64,000 bases of DNA, from the NCBI GenBank assembly GCA_002943765.1, contig PQWQ01000002.1, positions 4,960,001 through 5,024,000 on the forward strand, given 5' to 3'. The stretch's first letter is position 1. Every line of letters begins with the position of its first letter. The notes beneath the pieces were generated by a model, which did not search any database, was not told the DNA's origin, and worked only from the letters and a program-made list of their open reading frames with translations. Below are positions 35,007 to 47,114 of the stretch, one piece after another. Origin of the DNA: Psoroptes ovis (Eukaryota > Arthropoda > Arachnida > Sarcoptiformes > Psoroptidae). A program made the position numbers and the translations under genes.

Positions 35007-37917
35007 TCATTGTTTCAATGTTTTCGTTGATTTCAATGTCGATGTTGTTGATTCCGATATTATTTGATAACGTGAAAAATCTCTCACCACTTCATTGAAT
35101 GTATCATCATTTTGTGACCCAAGTTCATCGTTTCTTGTTTCATCTTTTAATTTTTTTAAACGTAATCTGTAAAAAACAATTAATATTTTAATCATAAAAA
35201 GAGACATACAAACGGACAAAAAACATACACAGTCACAATATCAGCACAAGCTTTATCCAATGCTATTGATAATGCATCTTCATTTAAATTATTTCTTATC
35301 GATGAATCAGCACCACGTCTCAATAAAAGACAAACTTGCCTAAAGGTTAAGCGTAAAAAAATTAGGAAAATTATGGAATTTACTTATGAAATCTCATTCC
35401 TACCCTGTATTCAAATTTTTGGTCGCTTGATGTAATGGTGTACATCCATCGTCATCTTGAATATTAGGTTTAGCTCCATTCAACAATAAATACTCTGTTG
35501 TAGTCATTGTTCCTTTGGATACAGCTTGAAACAACGCCGTACGATTATTATCGTTTGGATTCTGCCAATTGATTGAAGCACCAACAGCCAATGCATATGC
35601 CATAGTTTTAAGATCATTTTGTGCTGATGCTTCATAAAGCAATGTGTTGAAATAATATGAATTTATATCGAAATTCTCATTCTCATCTTCAGTTTCAGAC
35701 TTATGATTTGCGATTAAATTCAATATTTTCGTTGAAAAATTTGAGTCTCGATCAAAAATATTATTTTCTTTGGTTAGATTGATTTTTTTGTTAACAAAAA
35801 GCTTATCAAGATATTTGGCTTTGATCCATCTTTCACGCTTATTTCGGTCGCTTTTCGGATTAATTTTTTCGATTGGTTGAGTATTCAATGATTGATTGGT
35901 GGATAAAAGATTTTCACTCTCACGATGGTCACTTGATAATGTATCCAAAGACAGCTCCATAGAATCATCGTTTGAGTTATAGTCATTATTTTCTGAATCA
36001 ATTAATGGCCATTTATGTAAGTAAATTTTATTTATGACATCATTGCCTAGGCCGAGCATCACTTGTATTTGCTCAGAATCAAGATGATCTAAAGTTAATG
36101 AACGAACTTTACTAACATGGACACCCAATGAACGATGAACACCAGAACATTCAATACATAGAGTTATTCCAAGATTAATACTGGCCCATGCGGGATCGAT
36201 GCAACCACAATCAGCACATTTATCATTACCAGAAATGTAAAAGATTTTTGATGCATCTGATTTTGATGAAACATGATTTGAAGTTAATGATGATATGTTT
36301 GGATTTGTATAGATAGATGTAGGATTATTTGTTTGATTAGGATTCGAGCTATTACTATTGGTTGATGTATTGGTGCATACAGAATCAAGAGATGAAGATT
36401 CAATATAAGTAGAGCTATTTCTTTTATTATTATTATTATGTATATTGTCAATATTGTTGTTCATTGTTGAATCAACTGTACGATCACTACTATAGGCAGC
36501 ATCGATGCCAGCCTGTAAAGCGGCTAACCATTGTTTACACGATTCTTCTGATTCAGCTTGTAATATATGACTTTTTGTCGGTGAAACAACTTCAAAACAA
36601 AATCTTCTATCAATTTCAACGGCAGGACGTGCATTACAAAGACGCAAATCTTCTTCCATTACAATCAATTCTCTTTCATTTGAGCGTTTTTGATAAACTA
36701 ATTGATGATTTTGCACAATAAACCAACGACGATTCCATGATTTGAATGTACTTGATGTTCTTTTGAATAGATAACCTTCTATTCGAATTGATTCACCATT
36801 ACGAATCAAAGGCGGCACTGTTTCATGCTGTTGTACTAAATGATGTCTATTACTCAATGATTTCTCCAATTTATTACTTTCACAATGCATTTTAATCAAC
36901 TAAATATAAATAAAATTCTTATGAGGAAATTCCTATTAGAATAATCACAATATTACTTACATGACTGGCAACTTCAGCATTGAAATCTTTCATCAAATCA
37001 AATGTTTCATATGCTTGATGATAATGTGTACCGTATGCCGTTATTAATGCTAATAACTGTTGTAAAAAATATAACAAAATTCATAATCAATTGATTTCGA
37101 AATTTTTTTCTCATTTATTCATTACACATACCGAATCTAGAACAATATGCCGTCTTCGGCTCACGAATAATGTTAATTGCGCAACATAATCTAAGGTTAG
37201 ATGTTGAAAACATGATTTAGTCGCCGTTAACATGTTGCATGCATCTTTCCATTCTGATTGTTTATTCTTTGGTATTTGTGAATGACGAATAAATACTAAA
37301 TCTAAATCATCGCTACGTTTTTGAAAACGTCGTTTCAATTCTTTGATTGTACCGATATCACTTTGTAAAAATGTTGAAAAATTTTCATGAAATTTTTGAT
37401 TATGTTGTTCGTTTAAAATATTTTCATATTGATTCACTTCAAGTAATGGATCGATAAATCGTTTGATCAATTTTGAGATATTTGGTTCATCATTAAAACA
37501 ATGACACAGATTCACTAATGATGATATAAATGTACTGTAGTTTTTAAATGGATTAAAAGAAATTTAATTTTGATTTTTAGAAAGAAATTTGTGAAAATAA
37601 TCACAATACTAACTGTTTAACACGATTATATTGTTTACCAATTTCAATCATTGCTGAACATTGTTTAAGCACCTAATTTTTTGAAAATGAAATTTAAGAT
37701 GTTATGAAATTTTTATTCCAATAATTGTTCAATTTACTTACTTCTGAAATCGTTTTTTCAAACAAATCAATTTGTGATTCATATTTATCTAATGTAATTC
37801 TTCGGAAAAAAATGAAAATCATCGTAAGATCATAATAAATTATTAAAATAATTCAAATCAATACCTGAATTGTGGTGAATCACGTAATGATTCGATTGGA
37901 TCAACGATTGTGTCCAT
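35007..37917 (-). CDS. ACAP-type ArfGAP with BAR, PH, ArfGAP and ankyrin repeats
   Basis: Eight exons in transcript order: 37865-37917, 37742-37799, 37614-37672, 37132-37534, 36961-37056, 35404-36899, 35229-35339 and 35007-35166. They join in phase to give 811 residues (human ACAP2 has 778). The first five exons encode the BAR domain, ending FDLMKDFNAEVASH. The PH domain follows (IEGYLFKRTSSTFKSWNRRW). The ArfGAP zinc finger is CADCGCIDPAWASINLGITL then CIECSGVHRSLGVHVSKVRS, with the catalytic arginine in GVHRSLG. Ankyrin repeats follow (NWQNPNDNNRTALFQAV, DDDGCTPLHQAT). The tail DDTFNEVVRDFS matches ACAP2 DETYQDIFRDFS. Such proteins sense curved membranes and stimulate GTP hydrolysis on Arf, mainly Arf6, in endosomal recycling. 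Its last exon and 3' flank are the source of the duplication next to the minisatellite. Confidence 0.95.
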
Positions 37918-39823
37918 ATTTTCGGATTAATTAATTGTTTACTTTAATGTCTAAATAAATTAATCAAAGAAAAAACAAATCATTCATAATTATATAATCA
38001 CTTAAGAATTACTATTCCGTTATCATTGATTTTAATATTTTTGTTTATCTAAAGATAAATATCTTTTCATCTCAACATAATGATGCTATCGACTCAATGT
38101 TACATTTGATAGATGATCAAAATCAATTAAGCAATTGACAATGGACATTGATAAAAGCAATAAAGATAAAAAATGTTGCAAAATAACAAAAAAACAAATC
38201 AAAAAACAATAAATAAGCCATATATACCTTTTTTTTTAATTTTACATTCATAGATAAACACATTTGATGCTTGAAAAAAATTTATTTTTTTTTCTGATAT
38301 CTATTTCCGCACTTTTTTGTCGTCGATGAACACAACAAGAAAAAAACGAATGAATGAATGTATTTATTTTTAAATTATTTCTCAAATGTTTTCATGCATG
38401 TTATTTTTCGTTTGTAAATTGTATAATTTACATGATACACCATATACAACATGTAAATGAACGAGTTATTCCATTCAAGATTGTGATTTACTTGTATTTA
38501 TTTATTTTTTTTCTTGTTCATATATGAATAAAAATATAACAAAATTGTCTTATAATAACTGTTGTTGTTGTTAACAATAGAAACGATTATTTTGTCTTTT
38601 TCTCAAACAAAAAAAAAATTGAGAAATAAAGTAAAATTATAGAGCTATTATCATCATATGGTATCATACATATTTTTTTTTTTTAAATACGCGAATATGA
38701 CGAATTTATTATTAATGGACAAAATGGATTCATTTCGTAATTTTTTTTTTCATTTGATTATTTCATTGAATTTTATTGTTTGATCATTGTAAAATACATC
38801 ATTGAATTTATTTTTTTTCCGAAAAGAAATGAATTTTTATTTTTGTTTTTGTTTGTTGCAAATAATAATTGATGATTGCGAGCAACAAACTATACTATGC
38901 AATTATTTATCCATCCATTCATTCATTCAATTGTCATTATCATTGTATTATTATTACCACCGATACAATACATTCATATGCAATTCAATTGTGAAACACA
39001 TACAACAAAATATTATTATTTTGTATGAAAATCATTGAATGTAACCAAACAAAAAAAAAAACAAGATTCAAATAACTCTCTAAACAAGAAAATGAAAAAA
39101 AAATAAACAAAATGAAATTTTGAAAAAAAAAAAATAAATAAACAAAATACAGTCTCGTCATCTGTTGATCGACAAGTCAAAATTTTTCAAAATGAAATTT
39201 TTTTTACCATTTCGTGCAACATGATGGAAATATTCATCGTCGAAACTATTCTTCGCAAAAGGTTTCAAGGTGAATTGACTAGTAACACGATCCAACGAAT
39301 CGGGATTTAGAAACAATCATTGTTCTAGTCTCATCGATCGAATTACTTTGTATTGATAAGATTTTGAAAAATTAAGACAATTTCAAAGAAAAAAAGTCAT
39401 TTTATTCAAGTTTTTTTGTTTTGTTTTTGATTGAATATTATTAAAAAAAATTTGTTTCAATTATAATTTTTCATATTTCTCTCTCTCACTCACTGATACA
39501 AATAAATTTAATTTTTGATCTCTCACACACACGCACTCATTCACAAATTTGATGTGATATATCATTGGCATTTTTCAAAAAATAAATTTTATAATTTTTG
39601 TTTGTGTTTGTAATTTCTTCACATCATATTATTAATTATTTAAAAAAAAGAAGAAAAAAATAGTAAAAATATTAATAATAATAATAATTATAAATTTTTT
39701 TTTCATTTGATTTCTATTAGGTTTCAATTTGTTTGAAAATTATTATTTTTATTCATTTTTTTCATAATCCTTCATTCATTCTGTATCATTGTTTTTTATG
39801 AAGAAAAAAAATTTTCATTTTTA
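37918..39823. other. Intergenic region between ACAP and eIF5A
   Basis: About 1.9 kb. It should hold the ACAP promoter and the eIF5A 3' UTR. Mostly AT-rich filler. One islet at 39158-39316 is less AT-rich and open on the minus strand for 52 codons, but it has no ATG and no family match. Confidence 0.5.
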
Positions 39824-40460
39824 TTAGTTGGTAGTATTCTTGCAAGCAATAATAGCTTCTTCATCGACAGCACACATAACGGTAACCTGGAGTGATTTAT
39901 TCATGAAAAAAAAAACGAAAAGACAAAGATTAATTTAAACATTATTGAAACAAAGAATGAGAAAAGGTATCACTTACGATAACAGTAGTATCATCTTTAC
40001 CGAATTCTTCTCTAATTTTTTGACCAAGTTCTCCTTCTGGAAGACGAAGATCATCACGAGTTTCGCCTTTATCATTCATTAATGTAACAAATCCATCATC
40101 ACTAACATCGATAAGCTATTGATTGGGGGAATATTGTATATTAATACATTACAATAATTCAATGTTTGATTAAATTTAATTTAAACATACTTGAAAATCA
40201 TTACGAGTAACATTCGGTACATCAATATTATGTGTTGATGGACAAATATCTTCATACTTTTTTTGTGTAAAAATATCTAAACCAACTAAATGCACTTTAG
40301 CATGTCCATGTTTACCAGTTTTTGATGTACTCATTTCCATTACTTTACATGGACGTCCTTTGATCATTACAAAACCATTTTTACGTAATGATGAACATTG
40401 TACTGGATAGGTTTTTGATGCACCTGCATTAGCTGAAGTATAATCATCACCTTCATCCAT
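39824..40460 (-). CDS. eIF5A: Translation factor eIF5A
   Basis: Exons 40191-40460, 39978-40115 and 39824-39886 encode 156 residues, the usual length. The hypusination loop STSKTGKHGHAKVHLVGLD is intact; the lysine of KTGKHGHA is the residue modified by deoxyhypusine synthase and hydroxylase. KKYEDICPSTHNIDVPNVTR and LRLPEGELG are also family hallmarks. eIF5A binds the ribosomal E site and relieves stalls in elongation and termination, for example at polyproline. A 5' untranslated exon is predicted upstream: a GTAAGT donor at 40708 and an acceptor ending at 40485 define a leader intron of about 224 bp. The C-terminal half is more diverged than the N-terminal half, as usual. Confidence 0.97.
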
Positions 40461-40484
40461 GATTAATATATTTGATTGTTGATT

Positions 40485-40708
40485 CTGAAGATTTAAAATT
40501 AAATAATTTATTTAAAAAAAATAACTGATTGCTATTTGATGTAATCAGTGGAAAAATATTTTTCACAAATCAAGATTTAACGTAAAAAAACAATAACAAC
40601 GAAGATTGCTAAATTACAAACGAAGAAAACGAAACAAAAATCAGTAAATTTAAATCAAATAAACTTTCAAAAAATTACTCATAATCAAGCATCAACACAA
40701 AAACTTAC
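40485..40708 (-). other. Leader intron in the eIF5A 5' UTR
   Basis: On the minus strand a CACACCG|GTAAGTTTTT donor and a TCTTCAG acceptor frame this interval, with 24 untranslated bases between the acceptor and the ATG. No open frame runs through it. Confidence 0.55.
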
Positions 40709-42343
40709 CGGTGTGAAATGATATGAATCGATGGATTTATATGTTCCGCGTGTGTACTAATTTAAATAAAAAAAAATATTGTGTTCACACTACTACTGGA
40801 ACACAATAAATAATCTTTGAAAAAAATACACTTTTTGAAAAAGGGGTCAAAATTTATATGAGTTTTCACCAACACCAAAGAAAAAAAAATTATAAATTAA
40901 AAAAAAAATGTATTAATTCTCCAAAACCACAATACAAGAAACAATGAACAAATGAATTGAAATATGAAATGAAATTGGTAAAAAAAAATAAAAATGCGCG
41001 ACGGCGTGGTTCTTGTGGCGGCGGCGGCGGCGGTGGTGTTGTTGTTGTTGTTGCTGTTTTAATTTATATTCGTAGATATTTCATTATTATTGCAAATCAG
41101 AAAAATGACGATGATAGCTGGCTTCTTCTTTCTTTCTTCTTCTTCTGGTTAATAAAATACTCAACGATCAAAAAAAAATATCGATGTGATTACGAACGAT
41201 GATGATGATGATGATAATATCTAAACTTGCTGCGTGCGTGGTGATGATACCCGTCCAACAACGACTACAACGACGACAATATTGATGCCGTTCATAAATG
41301 ATTGTTACACAGAAAAAAATATGATCAAAAATCAAAAGAAAAAAAATGTGCTCAGTCAGTTTTTGGCCTATGAATAATCTATCTTTGTGTGTGTGTTTGT
41401 GTATGTATGCTGGAGATTAGTGTGGTGTACACGTTTCACAGAAAAAAATGAAACATGACCGACTAATTGTCGAAAAAATTTTCTACCAATCACCACTAGA
41501 ACTGGCGCTCATTGGTCAAAAATAGTTGTGAATGCCCGCCTCTCACACGTCATAAGCACGTTTCACTTTGATTAGTCATAACGAGACTATCACGTCTGCG
41601 ATTGTTTGTGTGGTGAAAAACAAATTTTTTTCTGTTGCAAGTGTCGCCGCCTTTTAAATATTTTTTTAAAGAGAAAAAAAAAGAGAGAAAAGAGGAAATA
41701 CGCGAATAGCGAAATTGAATTGAAAACAGAATGAAAAACAGAAAAGTTGGCGCCACTGTCGTTGTAGAAAGAAATGAAAACAGAAAACAAAAAACAAAAA
41801 ACTTGAATCATGCTGGTAAAACAGAAAAAAAAATCAAAATAATAATCGATTAATCGAAAAATTTTGTTGCCGACAACAATCGATTATTTTGATTTTTGAG
41901 ACATTTAACCATGTTTTTTTCCAAATTTTTCTTGGAAATTATATACTCGGATTAATTAAAAAATTTAGTAAATGTTACAAAAGTTATGCATAGGGTCGTC
42001 ATAATAATTAAATCATTGATTTGAATGGTTGATTTTGCAAAATTTTCGACCAAAATTCGAAAATTTCCATGAATTTCCAAGTTCTGCTTATACTATCAAA
42101 AGTTGTTAAACATTTAAACATTTAATGTTTTTATTTCAAAGCTTATTGAACTTGTAAAAGTTGGCTAAAACATCGAATAAATATATTCGTTATATTTTAT
42201 TTTAATTACTTTCTATATTTCATGTTTAATGATTATTTTTCTTTTATTATTTTTTTCTTCAATTAAAAACAAACAAATTTTATTTTGTTCGAAATTTTAA
42301 TTAATAAAACAAAATATTGGAAAATAATTAATCAATTTTTCAA
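40709..42343. other. Intergenic region: eIF5A promoter side and CDA 3' flank
   Basis: The stretch about 40995-41560 is the least AT-rich non-coding part of the window, with a GGC run near 41017-41035. CCAAT-like words occur around 41486 and 41511, consistent with a promoter of a strongly expressed gene. A nested inverted repeat lies at 41829-41897. Minus-strand frames at 41550-41811 are Phe/Ser/Leu low-complexity and are not called. Confidence 0.45.
41829..41897. repeat. Nested inverted repeat
   Basis: The right arm AATCGATTATTTTGATTTTT (41878-41897) is the reverse complement of the left arm at 41829-41851 except for a 3-base insertion. Inside the loop TTGTTG (41864) pairs with CAACAA (41874) around four bases. 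No TA-type target duplication or mariner terminus was seen. Confidence 0.6.
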
Positions 42344-43055
42344 TCATTTTTTATTTTTATAATAATCCATTAAATTTTTTGGCTCAAATGAAAATGGTAA
42401 TAAATCATTGATTGTATATAATTTATATTCATTTGTAAAATGATTAGCTAATATTATAATTAATTCTTTGCCAAACTATATGAATATATATATTGAAAAG
42501 GGAAAATTAAAAAAAAGAAAACAAAAAAATTAAGATTACATTGAACCAGTTTTTCCAGGTTAAGTTTAAATTTTTTTTTTATTTGTCATGATAACAGATC
42601 GACGATGCTTTGCTTTAATCATTGACAAACATTTATTACTTATCATACCTCTATCATATACTGTCGGCAAGCACCACAAGGTGTACAAATATTATCAGTC
42701 ATATTGGTTGTCACTGCGATTGCTTTAAATTCTTTATGACCACTTGAAACAGCTTTAGTTATGGCTACACGTTCAGCACATATTGAACCGCTATATGTAA
42801 CATTTTCAACATTACATCCTTATATTAAGAGAAAAAAATTTAGATTTAAAATTAAGAAAATAATCAGTAATTGAATGAATCATTGGAAGAAAACCGATTT
42901 TTTTTTGTTTCATTACCAGAATAGATTGTACCATCATTGCATAATAATGCACAGCCAACAGGAAATTTACTATAAGGACAATAACTATATGCTAATGAAT
43001 CTTTTGCTATTTGAATTAATTTGATTATATCATCATGATTCAATTTTTCACTCAT
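42344..43055 (-). CDS. Cytidine deaminase
   Basis: Exons 42917-43055, 42649-42818 and 42344-42475 join in phase to 146 residues, exactly the usual tetrameric CDA size. The N-terminal substrate region reads AYSYCPYSKFPVGCALL. The catalytic CAE motif (SICAERVAITKA) supplies one zinc cysteine and the proton-shuttle glutamate. CTPCGACRQYM supplies the other two zinc cysteines. The C-terminus has ELIIILAN and the DLLPFSFEPKNL segment typical of the family. It converts cytidine and deoxycytidine to uridine and deoxyuridine in pyrimidine salvage, in the cytosol. All active-site residues are present. Confidence 0.97.
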
Positions 43056-43741
43056 TTTTTCTTAAAAAAAAAAATTGGATAAAACTCAATTCTCTCGATT
43101 ATTTACTTGAAAAGGTTAATATGCACTGAATGAACACTAATCAACGAACGAATGAGTAAAAAAAATGAGAAGAAAAAAAAATTCAAAAAATATATTTTTA
43201 TAGCTTATCGATAATTGGCAAATTAAGATTCAAGCAACTATAAGCACATAAATTGTTTCTATATCATCAAAAATTTATTTTGAAAAATGTTCTCTCTTAT
43301 AATCCACACAAATCACTTATCATTATCATTATATGTCGACTAGAAAATGAGAAAAATTTCAAATTAATTTATTCAAGATCACAAAAAAAAGAAATTATAA
43401 AAAAAATTATAAACATAAAATACAAAAGAAAAGCATTTTGATTCAAAAATATTCAAGTGTTACTTATGTGAAAAATATCAAATTCCATTCATTTGTATGC
43501 GAATCTTAGGATCAAGCGCCTAGATAATGAAACCTATATTTTTGTTCAATGAACAAATTATTCAACAGAAAAAAAAATTCATTTATTAATTTATCAATGA
43601 ATCAATCGAATAGTTGATCAATAATGAATTTTTGAATAAGTATATTCCATAAATAAAATAGAAATTTACATGTATTCATTCGAAAAATTCAATTTTCTTA
43701 GAAAAAAATTCTGTGGTGCAACTGTTGCGCTTGATTAACGT
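43056..43741. other. Intergenic region between CDA and Smad4
   Basis: About 690 bp, AT-rich, between tandem minus-strand genes. It should hold the CDA promoter and the Smad4 3' UTR. Nothing else recognised. Confidence 0.5.
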
Positions 43742-46095
43742 CTAAAAATGTTGATCCGTATCTTGAAATGGAATCCGATGCAATACTTCATCTAATAATT
43801 GTAATGCACGATGAAGATGTATTTCAATCCAACAAGGTGTTTCTTTGATAGTTTTTCTCGGATAATCCGGTCCCCATCCTTTGACGAATGATAAACGTAA
43901 AATACATAATCTTCTTAGGTCATCAACACCTATTCCGGATGCAGCTCCTGGGAAAGCTGTACAAATTGTGTATGATTTAAGATAGATTAAGTATGAATAA
44001 AATCTATATTTACCTAAATTAGAGCCTTGTACACCAACAACAGCTGCAGCTCTAGCTTTAGCGATATTATGTGCATCACTTGCTTGCTGTTCCATTTGAC
44101 GATAACATTGTTTAAGATCAAAAACTTTGATTAATGTTTCAGGATATATTTTGTGTACAGCATCGCCTGGTTGACGACCAGCTTCACGATCCAAATAATA
44201 ACTTTGTAAAAAGACAGAATGATCAGATAAACAGCTCAAATAAACATCACCCTCGCCTTGAAGATCAAGTTTTACACCTATGAAATACGATGATTATTAT
44301 TGGATAAAATGAAATAAATAATTGTAATTTACCTTTGCCAATATGCAAACGAGCCTTTTCACTCGATTCAGCACGATGTACATTTGACAAAGCCCCTAAA
44401 CAAAAACGATTGCCGCCACTCGGATCAACATAGCCATCAATGGTTACAGAATTGAAACTCGAAGGAACTTTGAAAGTTTCTCCAACATGTTGATCAAGTT
44501 CAAAATAAGCAATGGAACACCAATACTCCGGCAATGGTTGATTTGATAATGGCAAATTTTGTGAGATATTATTGGTTGGATTACGTGGTATTATTTGCGA
44601 ATTGTTAATTTCTTGTGGCCAATATTCCATATGCGAAGCCATTCCAGGCACATCTCCATTATGTGCTGAATGTTCCGAACCATTGGCAACTTCTGATGTA
44701 CCAGAATATGACATGTTCGATGATGATGGAACTGGAGGTGGCATTTGTGCAGCTATTTGATTGGCGTGATGACCGCCAATCGATGGTGGAATTTTCTGAT
44801 GAATATGAGCAGCTGAATTTGTTTGAATTGGTGAAGTATTCGAATTCTGTCCATTGTTCATTCTCTGTGTCGATAACGAATCAATTTCTGTTTTGATCTT
44901 TATGTTTGATTGCTGACTGTAATCAGTCAAGTTATTGTTAGTGGTAGGTCTATCATTATAATGAGCTGCTGATTGATTGAAATGAGAAGTCGAAGATAGG
45001 TAGGAATTTTTATCAACTGATTTTCCATGCTGATTCGATTGAGGATAATGCTGCACAACATTTGATACTGAGGCGCCTTTAAAAAAAATAATTAATACTT
45101 CTATTCTAATTATTTGTTCAAAAAACAAAACAAACATACCTAAATAATCATTGCTAATATTTGGTTGATTATCATCTTCATTACTCGTTAAAGTAAGACT
45201 GGATAAATCAAGTCCAGGCGAAACAACACGTTCATAATGATAGGGATTAACACAAACAAAATCGCATTTCAATTCAAAAGCAAATTGACCTAAAACGAAT
45301 TGAATATTGTAATTATTTCCATAATTAGAAAAAATATCTTCGTTATAATTAATTAATTAGTCAGGAAATCTTACATGTTTTAACATGTTTCAATTCATTT
45401 TTATGAAGATCAGGCCAACGCCATATTCTTGCATAGATCACATGAGGAAAACCTTTTCTTCCAGCCACTTGCAATCGTCCATCCAGTGTTCGTTGAATGG
45501 TGACACATTTTGTTGGTATCGAGCCATTTGTTGTGATTGCTGTTATTAATGAATCTAATTCATCTCTTTTTTCTTTCAATTTTTTGACAAGTGATTCAAT
45601 AGCACGCTTGGCGAATGATTCCGATTCTCCGCCTTGTCGATGACACATTAATGAATGTACGATTGAATGACAAGCATCTGCCGATGTAGGTCTTGAAGAT
45701 GCTGAGGATGACGATGATGATACTGATGATACAGGTGGTGGCGGTGGTCCAATCGGTACCGAATTAGATCCAGATGCTGTCGATGAATATGGCGATGGAT
45801 TTCTTGATTGTTGTGAAGAAATTAATGGATTAACAGGCATCAAGCCTTTATTTAACATATTCATTTGCAATGACATTTGATTATTGTTATTATTATTATT
45901 AACATTGTTCATTTGATGACTAGCTGCTGCTGCTGCTGCTGTTGATGGTGGAGGCGGTTGAATTGTTCCTGGATACATTATTTGTGTTGGATGTTGTTGC
46001 ATTTTTAATGATGATACTGATGATGATGGTACAGATGGTATTTGTAATGGACCAGCAGACAAAGCAGATAAATCATTAGATTGATCTTGCATCAT
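43742..46095 (-). CDS. Med: Smad4 / Medea, co-Smad of TGF-beta/BMP signalling
   Basis: Exons 45375-46095, 45140-45289, 44333-45076, 44014-44277 and 43742-43956 join in phase to 697 residues. The MH1 domain starts near residue 130 (CHSIVHSLMCHRQGGESESF) and includes the DNA-contact hairpin region LDGRLQVAGRKGFPHVIYAR. It continues across the first intron to FELKCDFVCVNPYHYERVVS. The linker is Ser/Asn/Gln/His-rich. The MH2 domain begins YWCSIAYFELDQHVGETF and contains YVDPSGGNRFCLGALSNVHR, DVYLSCLSDHSVFLQSYYLD and the end PCWIEIHLHRALQLLDEVLH. SKARLHIGKG-like spacing and absence of a C-terminal SSxS place it with co-Smads. It partners receptor Smads in the nucleus. The region before MH1, about 125 residues of Ser/Pro/Gln/Ala, is longer than in human Smad4. 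Confidence 0.96.
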
Positions 46096-47114
46096 TATAT
46101 TTGAATAAAAGAAATGAAATATAAAATTTTTATTTCAATGCATTCATCAATAAAAATTCATTTATGAAAATTAATTAAAAAAAACTCTTTCACAGAATCG
46201 AATAATCAAAATAAAATATGACAAAATACAAAAATCAAAATACATGAGAAAAAAAACTCATTTATAATTTAAAATAATGTTTTATTTACATGCCAACTTG
46301 AATATTCAATCAGTTAATTTTATATTTTTATGATTAAAAACAAAATAAAAAAAATGAATTATAACGCATTACCAAGAATAATAACACAATAATTGACGCA
46401 ATTTATTAAACATAACAAACTGCACTCACAGGAAAAAAAATGGCAGAAGTATTCGATAGTGTTATGAGCACCGACAAGGTAGAAGCATAGAAAATAGTGA
46501 AAATTTGATTTAAAAAAAAAATTCATACACAACAAAAAACAAAACACACACACAACGAGAATTTGAAATTTTTCTTATTTTCATCATTCATTCATAAACG
46601 AAAACATAAATGACGTCTCAAAGAATTTATTTAACCCTTTGTTTTCTTGGAATTGTATACAAAACTATAGTTGTTGAAAAAAAAGGGCAAAATAAAAACA
46701 AAATTTAAATAAAAACAAAATTAAACTGGTTTTTTTGGCGCATTTTTTTAAATATTATTTAATTATTTTTATTTGTGCATGGAAATTTTCATCATCATCA
46801 TTATTATTATTATAATCATTATCAAAATGCATTAACAAAAAAAAATTGGTAGAAAAAAAAAGATATAAAATTAAACAATTAGTACCGTTTTTTGTTTGTT
46901 TGTTTGTTTGTATTTTTCTTTCATTGAAGAAAAAATACAAATCATATTTTGAATCACTAAATTTTACCGGAGCTCGATTTAAATTATTTTTTTTGATATT
47001 TGAGGTGAACAAATAATAATAATAATAAGATAATAAATAGAACAAATTAAATTCTTATTCAATAAGAATCATTTCATAAATTAGCTGCAATTATTTTTAT
47101 TCTCTCATCTATCA
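46096..47114. other. Intergenic region upstream of Smad4
   Basis: About 1 kb, AT-rich. It contains the Smad4 5' flank and the TPST 3' flank. Minus-strand frames at 46359-46553 and 46755-47045 are Phe/Tyr/Asn low-complexity and are not called. Confidence 0.5.
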
